From Smittium culicis (Eukaryota > Kickxellomycota > Harpellomycetes > Harpellales > Legeriomycetaceae), in assembly GCA_001970855.1 (NCBI GenBank), contig LSSN01001061.1:1-45448 (forward strand): 45,448 bases of DNA, in the 5' to 3' direction. The position numbers and the translations under genes are program-made. Shown one piece after another: positions 31,680-42,576 of the stretch. Position 1 is the first letter of the stretch, and each line of letters begins with the position of its first letter. The notes below the pieces were generated by a model. It worked only from the letters and a program-made list of their open reading frames with translations, searched no databases and was not told the origin of the DNA.

Positions 31680-34132
31680 ATGTTCAAATTGAATAAATAT
31701 GACAAATCAACAATAATAGATCCGTCAAGCTATTTATATGTATTTGAATTGGCTTTGCTGTTCACAGAATTTGATCTTGAAAAATATAATACTGATAGAT
31801 GTTTGGTAGATTTTGATTATGAAAATATATGGTCGTCGGTAGTTGAAGAAGTATTTTTAGTAGGTAATAAGTTTTCAACTTTTTAGAATTTTTTTAATTA
31901 ATATTGTCTATGCGAAAATACAATATGAAAGGTACTTATTTTAAAAATTTAAATTATGATATAATAAAATATTAATAATAAATAGGAATAGTTTTATTTG
32001 CAAAGATCAGGGAATCATTAGTGGAATACATTGGGCCTGAAAAAAGTAATTTTATGATATTTTTTTTATAAAACTTGATATGCATGCATTATTTTGAAAT
32101 TATAATTTTTTAAAAAATTTGAATAGATGAATATTTATCAAGGATTGATTTGATTTCAAGGTATATACATATGAAAGCAGGTATATGTTTATCAGCTGAA
32201 GTTTTAACCTGTCACATAATTCTATGGCTGAATTCAGATAAATTTCCTCCCAAAAGTAACTCGATACTTATTATTAAAATCCAACTATTTAAAGAGCATA
32301 AATTATTCTTAATAATAAAATTCATATGCGATTGTTAGATTCTATGGAAATTATCGACTATATTATGTTTAAGAGTGTTTTTCATATATACTACGGTAAA
32401 CTCCAAGCGTTAAAAGGACACGAAAACGAGTTAAACATATTTTCTGAGACATTGATATCAGAAATCAGCAATAAAGCATCGAGGTGCAATGGAGAGATTA
32501 TGGGAATAGTATTATTCAATGAATACCCCGACATCCCTTTTCATCTAATTAGTAATTTGGAAACTTCTGTTACTGTTACTTCATACCAAACAACTGTAAG
32601 TTTTTTTTTTTTTAGATTTTGAAAAAAATTCGAAAATATAACATCAAGTATTACATTTATATTCGCTTTAAATATTCTGAATTATTCTATTTATCATTTT
32701 CAACGCGTAGAACGAATATGTTATTTCATTAATCGAACAAATTTATCCAGAGTTATATACGCAGAAATTTAAAAAATCAAAAAACGAAAATATATGTGCA
32801 AAAACCCCAACTAAAAATGAAAAAAATAATAATGTAATTTCACGAGAATTTAGCAATGATTTAACCAAATGTATTGAAAAAAGCGAATTCATTAATAGCT
32901 ATATACAAAATAAAATAACTTTCCCAAAACCTCAGTTATACAGTTATAAAAATGAAAGTAATATGAAAATTAGAGACGATGAAATATTAGACTTTATTTT
33001 GAAAAGCTGCGAAACTGATCATGAAAAATTTATAAACAAATTCTTTGGTCCAGATTATGGTAAATATTCGGAACAAAATAAAGTTCTGAGCAGCTTAATA
33101 AATTATGGATCCGATCTACTAAGCTTTATACTATCTATCGAAAAGTACCCATTGTATCCACAGCCTTCACATACATATGATAGTATCAAGCCATTAATAA
33201 TCCCAAAAGAATTAATAAGTAATGGGGCAATAGATGATACTATTTTTTATAGTCAACATGATTCAATAAATCTAACAGAAATAAAAGTCTCAAATGCTAA
33301 CAGCAGAGCGTGTTCACCTTACTCAAAGGGAGCGTGCACGGAGTTTAGATTAATAGAGGCTAATCATTACAAGATCGAGATGAATAGATATATTTCAAAT
33401 GATATTAAATCTGAAACAGCCCCAAATAATAATATAAACATGAATGCGAGGTATATTTCCCAAGCTGCAAATAAAAAAGAATTCAATAAAGCTTTAGCAC
33501 ATGCAAACAAAGATTACAATATTTTATCGGATTGGGGTGGAAATATGCATAATAATTCCACGAACTGCATACAGGAAGAAATCTCGATTATCAAGGATAC
33601 AGAATTCAAAAAAGAACAGTTGTTTTCTAAAAATATTCCAGATTGCCTTCCATTTTTTGTGCCTAATTCAGAAAAAAGTAGCAAAGGAATTTCAATTGGG
33701 GAGATACCAGATAGCACCGAAAAGAATAAATTTATAAATAAACTAAATCAGGATCAGAATATAAGTTATTGCTTTGTTGACGGCTCAAAAAGTAATAATC
33801 ATTACAATAAATATGAAAATTATACTGAAATTGAAACAATCATAATTGAAAGCGTACTGATAACGAAAAAAAAAGACAAAACTCCAAAAAGGTTGCAAAG
33901 GCTAGCTAAGATAGCACCTAAAACTCTCATTGAAGCTAAATGCGAAGGTATGAGTTTCGAGAAGACCACTATTGAAAAAGGAGCGACTCGAGGGCCAAGA
34001 AAGAAAGACAGTATAGATATAATTGGGTTTAATAGGAGTAAAACTGACTTCAAAAAGCGAGCAGTTTCAAAATCACAAGTACCAAGTAGCACCAAAAAAG
34101 GGAAACTTACTAAAAATACAAATCATAGCTAG
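31680..34132 (+). CDS. Unidentified 678-residue protein, five exons
   Basis: Exons 31680-31863, 31986-32046, 32143-32255, 32339-32595 and 32711-34132; all phases fit. Donors are GTAATA, GTAATT, GTAACT and GTAAGT. Exon 3 could start at 32127 instead, but only 32143 keeps phase. The N-terminal 190 residues look folded and mostly helical (DPSSYLYVFELALLFTEF; ISRYIHMKAGICLSAEVL; DYIMFKSVFHIYYGKLQALKG), then IPFHLISNLETSVTVTSYQTT and SLIEQIYPELY. A second ordered block near residue 290 has ILDFILKSCETDHEKFINK and FFGPDYGKYSEQNKVLSSL. The rest is polar, and the last 90 residues are strongly basic (TPKRLQRLAKIAPK, RGPRKK, TKKGKLTKN), suggesting a nuclear or nucleic-acid-binding tail. I do not recognise the family and assign no function. 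The introns cluster in the folded N-terminal part, which supports a real, old gene. Confidence 0.75.
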
Positions 34133-34617
34133 CTTGAAATATAATGATTTATGATATCATTTTTGATTTTGTAGTTGAAAACTTTTAATGTATTGCGCTT
34201 TTTAATATTATATATTTTCCTAATAATAATCTTCAATTGATTCATAGCCAAAGCGTGCAATTGATATCAAAACATACCTAAATCTATTGTATATCTTAAA
34301 GTTTGATTAGAAAATTACAATATTAACTTTAAAATAGTAGAAAAAGATATTGATATAATTGGGTAAATAATAAATTAAAGCTGTACGCTCATTAGCTGGT
34401 TTCATTTCGATGTATCCAATGAAGAATAAATACTCGTAAATCGTTTATTATTGGGTAGGAAGTGCATTTAGAGTACACTTAATAACCAAATGTTTTATCC
34501 ACAGAAACAATTCTACGTTTCAAAATTTTGTTTTTAGAGTTTGATTATAATTTCATCTCTATTAGAGTATCACAGTTGTATATTTCAGTATTTTTATAAA
34601 TTTTCTAAACAAAAAAT
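34133..34617. promoter_or_regulatory. Intergenic region upstream of USE1
   Basis: About 485 AT-rich bases between the stop of the unidentified gene and the USE1 start. It presumably holds the 3' end of the first and the promoter of the second, since both read rightward. No distinct element could be picked out. Confidence 0.4.
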
Positions 34618-35960
34618 ATGATAAACGACGAAAAATTCTTAAAGCGCCATATAGCTAGAGTTGAAACGCAAATATCTGAATTCAATTTTCCCAAGCTAAG
34701 TAATGAAATTTCCAATGCTGAAAAGGAAAGAGTTTCAGAATTACAAAACAAACTCAATTTTACTCAAAAGGTAAAATTTCATTTATATGTTTATAAACAC
34801 CGAAAAATTTTATCGGTATTGTGTGTTTATCGCATACTAAATAAAATAAAAATTTAAAAACCTAACTCATTTTATTTCATCATGATTTAAAACAATTCTT
34901 GAATTATTTAGAGTTTAGATTCCTTGCAAGAGCTTTATCAAAAAGTGAAAATAGAATATGCAGAAAATACTGATTACTCCTTCAAAGATGAATACAAATC
35001 AAGAATACACGAAATGATTTCTAGCCTATCGAAATACAAAACTGAATTGGTATTTCATTTCACTGCCATCTATTATAAAAAATATAATAAAAATTATAGT
35101 TCAAATAAAATTCGAATTTAATTTTTAGGATTCAGTCACTGCCACAGAAACTCCTGAAAGCATAGAAATCAGCGAACCTGAAACGTCTACTAAGCCACAA
35201 GAAATCGTAATTACCTTATATTTATTTTCATAGATAAATCAGATTTAAACTATTTATCATATTATGTAAATTAATATGTTTTATTGTGTTAAAAGAACGT
35301 AGAAGCTCCCTCCAAAGTTGCTTCAGTAACGGCTGCGGATCCAATTCAAGTTGGTAATTCAAGTGTAGAAAAAAATTTCAAGAGCGAGGAAATCAGCAAT
35401 AGTGCTCAGAGGCCTAGAAAAAGAAATGTAAAAAAAACCGATAGAGAAGGTAATTTCAATGTTATCCCTTTTTTACCAGTCTTATTTTGAAAAAAAAAGA
35501 CAAATTGTATTATTTGTAGATTAATAACACCATTTATATATTTCAATTCATTGAAAATAATTTATTAATTGATAACATTTGATTAGAGTTGCTTGGTTCG
35601 AGAAGCGTTGACGAGACTCAGACAAAAAAAGTCGATGCCAGCAATGTTCAGAGCATACTTGACTTGCAAAAAGCAACTCAGCAAGATCTTGCAGATGATT
35701 TGCTCAATATGGCAAAAGCACTTAAAAGCAACACGCTATTATTCGGCGAGACATTAAAAAAAGACAACGAGCTAGTTCAAGAAGCGTCAGAGATAGTCTC
35801 CAAAAACTACACCAATGCTCAAAAAAGTGGTGGCAGGCTAGCCAAGTATAATGCTAAAGTGTGGTCGACAACTGGTCTTAACTGGATGATCGTTGCCGTA
35901 GTTATTGCCGTGTTTTCTTTCTTGATTCTTTTCATGAAGGTTGTACCTAAGCGATACTGA
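34618..35960 (+). CDS. USE1: Use1-type SNARE (Golgi-to-ER transport), five exons
   Basis: Exons 34618-34770, 34912-35049, 35129-35206, 35296-35449 and 35587-35960, in phase throughout, giving 298 residues. Use1 is an ER-resident SNARE that works with Sec20 and Ufe1 in fusion of Golgi-derived COPI vesicles. The N-terminus is helical (MINDEKFLKRHIARVETQIS and SLDSLQELYQKVKIEYAENT), the middle is a charged linker with a basic patch (RPRKRNVKK), and the C-terminal exon carries the SNARE-like heptad region (ILDLQKATQQDLADDLLNMAKALKSN). This is followed by a tail anchor WMIVAVVIAVFSFLILFM and the short basic end KVVPKRY, as in human USE1. The stop is TGA. Start choice: ATG at 34618 is the first in frame. 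The gene converges on the DNAJC11-like gene. Confidence 0.87.
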
Positions 35961-36715
35961 AGATAAACTACTTTATTTTCATACACATAAAACAAGGGAA
36001 ATAAAATGAGCTTAGCATCTTTATCTCTTCCGCTAATTATATATTTAAATGTTAGAGATTTTGATTAAGATTCTACCGATAATGAAAAGCTCTACCCAAC
36101 AACAATATGATGTATTTTATCATGACTCCAAAATCATGAGAGTAAACTGCTTATAAAAGATTTGCCTAACGTTATTAAGTTTAATTAAATCATTTTTTGG
36201 CATAACATTATCAAAATAAAAAATACACATTTCCTTTGGATTTTTTTTTTAAAGGATACTGAATTGAAATATATAATCATAATAAAACTTTGCAGTTAAT
36301 TTTTTTTTTTTTCCTAAACATATACACTATTATACTTTCATTGAAAAAAAACGTTTTTAGTTAAATAGTGTATTGACATTTTTATAATCCTAAAAAGCTA
36401 TTTAGGTACCGAAAATTAAAAGTTGCCGATACATAAAACTACAAAAAATGATTTAGGATTAAAAAAAAAAAACGAGTTTTGTCTGTGTAGTAGTTTTTTC
36501 AACATTAGACTGAATTTTTTTTTTTTTTTAAAGTAAAAAATGGTAACTACATAGTTAATTTGTTTAGAAATAGTGAAAATTTTTATTATTTATTTTTACT
36601 TGGAAATTAAAAAAGGATAGTGAAAAATGATCATGGAGGTTACTCTTCAGCGATATGGCCTAATAAGAAAAATAAGAGAGGATTTAGCAAATAACGTTGG
36701 ATAAAAAAGAGTAGA
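35961..36715. terminator. Shared 3' region of USE1 and DNAJC11-like gene
   Basis: About 755 bases between two convergent stops, AT-rich with several long A and T runs (for example near 36241, 36301 and 36515). It should contain the polyadenylation sites of both genes. No gene or structured element is seen. Confidence 0.4.
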
Positions 36716-39714
36716 TTAATAAATTAAATGGTGTATTGTAAATATTGTACCTTCTAGCGGAATCATAATGGAGCTAAAATCATCGATGATTGCGCGATGT
36801 AGTTTATTCTTAAATGTGTATTCTATAAATAGTTGGGGGCGGATCTTGGTTATTTGCTGGACAACAGTTTCGCGATTGCTTGAGATATCGAAGCTATTAG
36901 AAGGAGAGGATGACAAAACGCTTGATATTTTAGGTAACGAGTCCATAATCAAGCCAATATGGTTAACTATTCCGCTGACAGTCTTTGCAGTAAAGAATCC
37001 GTCAGTGTTTCTTGATAGTAATGAGTCCTTGTCGAAGTTGTTAGTTAAGCTTGAAATTAGTGGGTTATAAAAGCCAACAATACTTTGTAATCCAGATTTG
37101 TTTGCAGGAATCACTAGCTGACTATCGTTGACAAGCGCCATAAGAATGACTTTGACGTCGATGGCTCGAACTTTATCCGAGTTGGATAGCTCAAACTTGG
37201 CAGAGCTATTGTCCTTCGATAAGTCAAACAAGTGAGCAACGTCGCCATAGAACGCTCTGGTGATAACTAATCCATTCTTTGCGGATTCGTTGGCGAGTTT
37301 CTGGTCACAAGTAGGGGATAGAAGTTTTATGATATGCTCACTATTCTTTTTTTTAAGAGTGTAAGACTGCATAATTTCATTTTCTAGGTCTAACATTCTT
37401 TGCTTCAAGCGAGCTAATTTTTTAGGCTTAGTTACAAAGTAGTTTATACCGGCAGCGAAAGCAGTTGGCAGCAGTAAGAAGTAGAATAGGCAATCGAGAT
37501 CAAAAACTGGTGAAATCATTAATGGTAAGCTGAAGACTTGCCCAAGTCTAGAATATTTCAAGGAAAAAGTCATCATAGAATTTAAACCAAACTCGAGTTT
37601 GTATCCCAATTGTTCAAACTCGGTTATGCTCATGTCGCCTCCAACGTGAAGGGCAATAGCGTGTAGACCGGTTTCTCTAGGAATCTCAAATTCATCTAGC
37701 TCTCTTCTTGGGTCTATAGGTACGTAGGATTCAAGTTCGTGGCTTGCAAAGGCAAAAGTAAGTCCACAATCAACTGAGAAAGTTGAGTCTATTTGCTTTG
37801 TAAGGTGAAAACCAACTTGTTGCTGGGGAACAGAAAAAGTAGAGCTAATGTTGCATTGTACGTCGCTTATTATCTGGCCAGCTACACCAAAAGTGACAGA
37901 ACTATAATCTCTTGGGAAGTTTCTTACAGGAGCAGATTTTCCTTTTGTATTCTGGATATTTTTATTGGGGTTATTTGAATCTTCGGATTGAACTCTGTCA
38001 ACTCTAGTTGGCGAATTTTTCCAAAACTCGCCTATATAGTATCTGTTTCCTGTTCTAACTGATAGGAAACCGGTCAGATTGCGAGAAACTAGCTGGCCGT
38101 AAGTTGCGGTAACTGATGGTGGAGTTTCAAGAGAAAGAGAGTGTGCAGTTGCTTCTAAGTTATAAAAAGAGCCTGAGTTTATTTGGGCGCTTCTTTTAAT
38201 TGTGGCAGTTTGGGGAAAAAGAATAGGCATGCTAATCTATAAATAGTACAAAATTAAAAAAAAAATGGGTGAGATGAGATGAGTTGACAAAAAGCTTTTA
38301 ATTTCTACATAAATTAAGTATTATGATTAAGAGGAAATGGAGAGGGAAGAAATTCTTTGAATTAGACTAGATATGAGCTTAGCTAGTTAAACTTCAGTAA
38401 TATATTTATTAAATAAGAATACACTTTATGTTATGAGGAAAAGAAGATATTAAAGAATATTTTAAATTACCTCAGTAGTGACTCCAGGGGCACTGGAGTG
38501 AGATAGTCCAAGACCTATATTTCCAACGCCTGATTTACCTTTAAAGTTAGCCATTCCTGAGATTGAGGCGTTTAAAGTGTTTCCAAGAGGGATGACGAAT
38601 TTGTGTTTAGTTAAAAGTTGTTGTCTTTGTATTACGTTATACATGTCCTGGAAAGTGTTTAGGGGCTTAATTCTAACGCCGCGTTGTAAAAGAAGTTCGC
38701 CTAAACTGGCTGAGGTGAGAACCGAGACGTTTAGACCGAGAACGATTTCACTCTATTGATTAATTTAGTATTAAGGATAAAAAGTTTAGAAGTGGTATAT
38801 TATTAGCTTTCAAAATGATAATCAAAAAATGTTTGAAGATTAGTGATTAAAAGAATGATTTAAACGTACTTTAGAGTTAACAAGAGAGGCAATATCCTTT
38901 TCTTTTTCTAGTCTGGCTTTGCGCTCGAATTCTTGTCTAATTTCATGCTTGGACATGAATCTTGAGCCAATTTCCATATCAGAAGCCAGTCCCTTTTCGC
39001 CAACAGCATCATAAGCTGCTCTTTGAATTGGATTAATTAGAACTATTCGAGGAAGAAAGATTAGTTTGAGAAAAATGAAAAGAGAGGAGAGCAAAGGAAA
39101 ATATAAAAATAGTTATGATTGATTGTAAGAGAATGAAGATAATAAAATGAGAGATACCTTCATAGGCAGCCTGAATTTGTTGAAATTGTGAGGAGGCCCA
39201 TTCTTTGACGTTCGAATTAGAGTGTTTATCCGGATGGAATAGACGGCTTTTTTTTCTATAAGCCTCTCGAATCTCATCGTCATCAGCCTAAGAATTTAAA
39301 AAAAAAAGGAAGAGTAGAAACCATAAAAGAGTAAATAAAGATAGGGGAGTAGGCTTTTAGATTTGGGCTAATATAAAAAAAAAAAGGAAGAGTAGAAACC
39401 ATAAAAGAGTAAATAAAGATAGGGGAGTAGGCTTTTAGATTTGGGCTAATATAAAAAAAAAAAGGTTTAAATATGACGAATAAAAGGTTTACGTTTCTGG
39501 GGATGCTTAATATGGAATAGTAGTCGGTTTCTCCGTTTTTCTTTAAAAGATTGTTTTCGTATTCTGCAGAAGCGATCCAATCTTCTAGTTCAACCTTTTC
39601 GCTGCTAGTGAGAAGAGGATCGAAAGATGAATAGGCTTTAGGGGAACCAAGGGTGGGATACTCTCCTAGTTGCGAAGGCTCTGAGGGATCAGCGGGTGAT
39701 TCTGAGGGAATCAT
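36716..39714 (-). CDS. DNAJC11: DNAJC11-like mitochondrial J protein, five exons
   Basis: Exons in transcript order: 39714-39493, 39287-39158, 39042-38870, 38752-38471, 38236-36716; phases fit and give 775 residues. The first ATG is at 39714; the frame extends 16 codons upstream without another ATG. A J domain spans about residues 62-137 (DYYSILSIPRN, then REAYRKKSRLF with the HPD triad at 92-94, then IQAAYEVLINPIQRAAYDAVG). It is followed by a segment like DNAJC11 (SKHEIRQEFERKARLEKEKD), a long beta-rich middle, a hydrophobic segment FYFLLLPTAFAAGINYF near 515-532, and a C-terminal region like the DUF3395 domain (GLVITRAFYGD, IDVKVILMALVNDSQLVI, FIEYTFKNKLHRAIIDD). In animals DNAJC11 associates with the MICOS/SAM complexes of mitochondria; a similar role here is inferred. 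Intron 1 holds a 78-bp tandem duplication. Confidence 0.87.
39298..39465. repeat. Direct 78-bp tandem duplication inside DNAJC11 intron 1
   Basis: Two essentially identical adjacent copies with period exactly 78: the word GGAAGAG recurs at 39308 and 39386, and the following A-run plus GG recurs at 39464. Each copy runs from an A-run through GAGTAGAAACCATAAAAGAG and TTTAGATTTGGGCTAATAT. The duplication makes up most of the 205-base intron and reaches within about 15 bases of its 3' splice site. The identity of the copies points to a recent event. Confidence 0.92.
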
Positions 39715-40046
39715 TATTTGGTCTCTGATTCTTGTAGTATTTTTGATAAAAGTAAGACACAAAATAAACTGATAAAAAGTGGAGTGAGAGCTTTTAAAGC
39801 TTAAATCAAGGTAGTGGCCGAATCTCCAATGAAAAAAATATCAGCAAACAGCTGTTGTTGTTGATGGAAAAAAAAAAACTTGTAGCGAATCGGTTCTCTA
39901 AATCCTATTCTTCGCTACATTTTCATGCTAAGCTATTGGCTTAAATCATTTCTTAATGTCGATTTTTGGAGATTGATGGCCAATTGAGCTGTGGTTCTTT
40001 TCGATAAAGCATGGGTAGCCAATAACTTTATTGTAGTGCGTTTTAT

Positions 40047-40070
40047 AGATAGATAGATAGATAGATAGTT
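40047..40070. repeat. GATA tetranucleotide repeat
   Basis: About six perfect ATAG/GATA units followed directly by three TTGTAG hexamers. It is a simple microsatellite in the promoter-side spacer of the DNAJC11-like gene. Confidence 0.85.
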
Positions 40071-40394
40071 GTAGTTGTAGTTGAAGGCTTAACAAGTGTA
40101 TTAGTAGCGCTACAAAGAATAGAAAAGATGTTGATTAGTACTTTCTGCGGAGTTTAAAATGATTTAAAGCAAAATTTTAAGGCTACCAAAATGACAATAT
40201 AAGCTTAAAAAAAGTCATACTTTCACCATCTCTTATTTCTAGGAACATTGGATCCTTTTAACGTTGTAGGCAGAAAATTTTACTCGACAAATTACTCTTG
40301 TTATTTATGAAATAAATTCAAACAGCATTTGATGTTATATTCAGTTAAATCTAGAGTATTTCCATGCAATCAATATACTATTACTGATATTTTT

Positions 40395-40670
40395 TTAATA
40401 ATTTAAAAATACTCTTTTTCCTATTTGTATATAAAACCTCTCCAATGCTCTGGCTTGTTTATTTAAATAATTATAATAGTTTCTAGCTATAGATACTAGA
40501 TTTGATGGGTAATTTATCGATTTTGGTATACAGCCATACTGCTTTATATCCATGGATCATTGTTTTCATATTCACCAGCAATTTTGAATTCAAAGATTAA
40601 GATTGATATAATTAGTAATTATAGTATATAAATGTGCTTTACCTACCTGCTCTTGCTCGGGGTTTTTCAT
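40395..40670 (-). CDS. Possible two-exon small gene (57 residues)
   Basis: A leftward ATG at 40670 gives MKNPEQEQ up to a GTAGGT donor at 40646. An acceptor AAAG at 40542 would join, in phase 0, to QYGCIPKSINYPSNLV and about 33 more residues ending at TAA 40395. The implied intron (40646-40542) contains ATTACTAAT, close to the fungal branch-site word. A second donor-like GTATCT follows PSNL, so more exons may exist. The product is not recognised. Support is limited to splice signals and local composition. Confidence 0.25.
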
Positions 40671-40792
40671 CGTGAACTTTAGGTGATATCAGCTATTTAA
40701 TTGTCAAAAAACGAAATTTAATTACGTGATTATTTCAAATTTTGTCTCAAAATGACTGCTATGCGTTTAAATATGAGCAAATATAACAGGCG

Positions 40793-40798
40793 ACGCGT
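40793..40798. promoter_or_regulatory. ACGCGT (MCB-like) word
   Basis: ACGCGT within a GC-rich context (GGCGACGCGTTGGGCGC) in an AT-rich spacer. In many fungi this is the MluI cell-cycle box bound by MBF-type factors. Function here is a guess from the word alone. Confidence 0.25.
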
Positions 40799-41559
40799 TG
40801 GGCGCATATAGCTAAAGCTATATATATCTATTTGCTTAGGTAATATTTTAAGTATTAACAAACATAAGTTTTTAGGCTATTCAGTGTAACTATAAATAGT
40901 AATACCACAGATACATCTAGTCGATCTTGATTTATTAAGAATAAGGGTGTGATACTTTTTAAAAATAATTAACTATCAGTTAACTAAATCAAGATAATGA
41001 GGTGATGGGGAGGGATATCGTCTTACATGAAACTAACACATGTAAGCTATTTCAATTTACTTGAGAGATAAATCAAAAAAGCAAAGTATAAATGTAAAAA
41101 TTCAGATGAATTAATAGTTATTTACACAGCTTTGCTATGTGACTGATCATAATAATGACATGGCCATCTCACTAATTTAATTTGATTTATGTATATTATA
41201 CTTGAGTAATATGGAGGTAGACTGTAGTGAGAAGGTTAGATGGACATTAAACATGTAAATTAGGGCCGCCCAATTGTAAAGCTTTTAAAAGGCTATAAAG
41301 CTATATATTTACATTCTGCTCAAAAAATCGAAATACTTTAATAACTCTTGATGTAGTGGAAATGGGAGTTATTAGCATGAGCTAGGGATTCCATTGCTGC
41401 CTAATTTATTTGGCTAAGCTATTCGACAAAAATGAATTATTTCATGGCTAAGATGAAATGTAACGGAGTGTATTAGTAATTTCTCACAAACGCAGTTACA
41501 GATCAGTGGTTTCAATTCTTTTCAGAATAATGAAACGTACAACTTGAAGTCTAATTAAT

Positions 41560-41830
41560 CCGAAAGTAGGAGGGCCGGTGGGGGTGAGAGTGGGGATAGA
41601 AAGCTAGCCCTTAGCAATCCCATCAATAGAAGTGTTACTGCAATTATAGAAATTCCTCTCACTTGTAGCTTTTTGATTTATTAATACGAGAAGATTCTGA
41701 AATTGGCGTTTAGTGCGACAATTAGTAACGCTTCCGGACTTTCCTCGCTTAAGAATCGCTGTTTTACTAATCATCTTTGTATGAGCTGTCACACATTCTT
41801 TGCCCATTGGCCCGTGCTCGCTCGACACAT
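41560..41830 (-). ncRNA. GC-richer island, possible structured RNA gene
   Basis: About 270 bases of higher G+C in an AT-rich spacer, without convincing coding content. On the minus strand it includes GCGAGGAAAGTCCGGAAGCG near 41735-41755, which resembles the conserved region I of RNase P/MRP RNAs (GAGGAAAGTCC). I could not find a clear partner for helix P4 or the other conserved regions, so the match may be chance. Confidence 0.18.
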
Positions 41831-42169
41831 AACTGCCCGTCTATTGGTCAGTCTGGTGAATGCAGATTCGCTTTTTTATTAATTAATTATCTCACTCAGT
41901 TTTTCAATTCTCCCTAAAAAATCACTGGAAATAAGCTTTTATAAGATGCCAGAAAGATACCCAATAGATCAGCCCTTAAAAGTCAGGGCCAATAATGGCT
42001 GCATTAAAAGTTGGTAGCCAGTAATCGATACGATTCTGGCGAAAAGGCTGACACAGATATAAAACCCGGCACCAATAGATGCTATTTAGGAAAACTTTTT
42101 TTTTGACACTCTGTGCTATACATTTTTATATACCAAAATAACTTCCATACAATTTATCTAGTATATATT

Positions 42170-42576
42170 AAAGTTTCTTTTTTCTTCCGACTTTTCCTGT
42201 TTTTACCCAAAATTGCAAGCGTTGCTACAAACTTCTACGCATAGCAGCGCTCTCAAAATCCCTTCTTCTCTCCTCACACAATCCTCCTCCTCTTCTTTTT
42301 ACTATATTTTATTAAATTTACATTTTCCCACTCCTCCAATCCTAGCTGCATATAATATAAATTAGCAAGGGTCTCCCCACACATGCGCGCTAGTCTGTTA
42401 AAACGCGTTGTTCCTATCGACTCTCCTCTTTCTTCCTCGTATTCTGCTCTTATCCCAAGGTTTGTTTGATTCCCTTTTCCCTCCTCCCTCTTTCTTGTGT
42501 TTGGAACTGCTGTTGCTCGTTGTATGTCTCATATAGACACTTTTCGTAGCATTATACTCTTATTTTATGTAAAATA
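42170..42576 (+). promoter_or_regulatory. Pyrimidine-rich promoter/leader of the HAD gene
   Basis: A CT-rich stretch with many TCTCC/TCCTCC words upstream of the HAD gene. It contains a TATAATATAA word near 42351 and an ACGCGT at 42403, about 175 bases before the first ATG. The strong pyrimidine bias just before the coding start resembles the leader of the CM1 gene. This is inferred from composition only. Confidence 0.35.

Larger units (their letters stand above)
39715..42576. other. Spacer between divergent DNAJC11-like and HAD genes
   Basis: About 2.9 kb, carrying both promoters. It contains a GATA tetranucleotide repeat, a possible two-exon small leftward gene (40395-40670), two ACGCGT words (40793 and 42403), a GC-richer island (41560-41830) and a pyrimidine-rich stretch before the HAD gene. 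The 74-codon minus-strand frame at 41604-41828 lies in the island, has no real ATG at its start and is not recognised. Confidence 0.5.

Noticed and set aside
41604..41828. 74-codon minus-strand frame (SSEHGPMGKECVTAHTK...)
   Set aside because: It begins at a GTG, shows no family motif, and its open length is modest for this GC-richer island; kept only as part of a possible RNA island.
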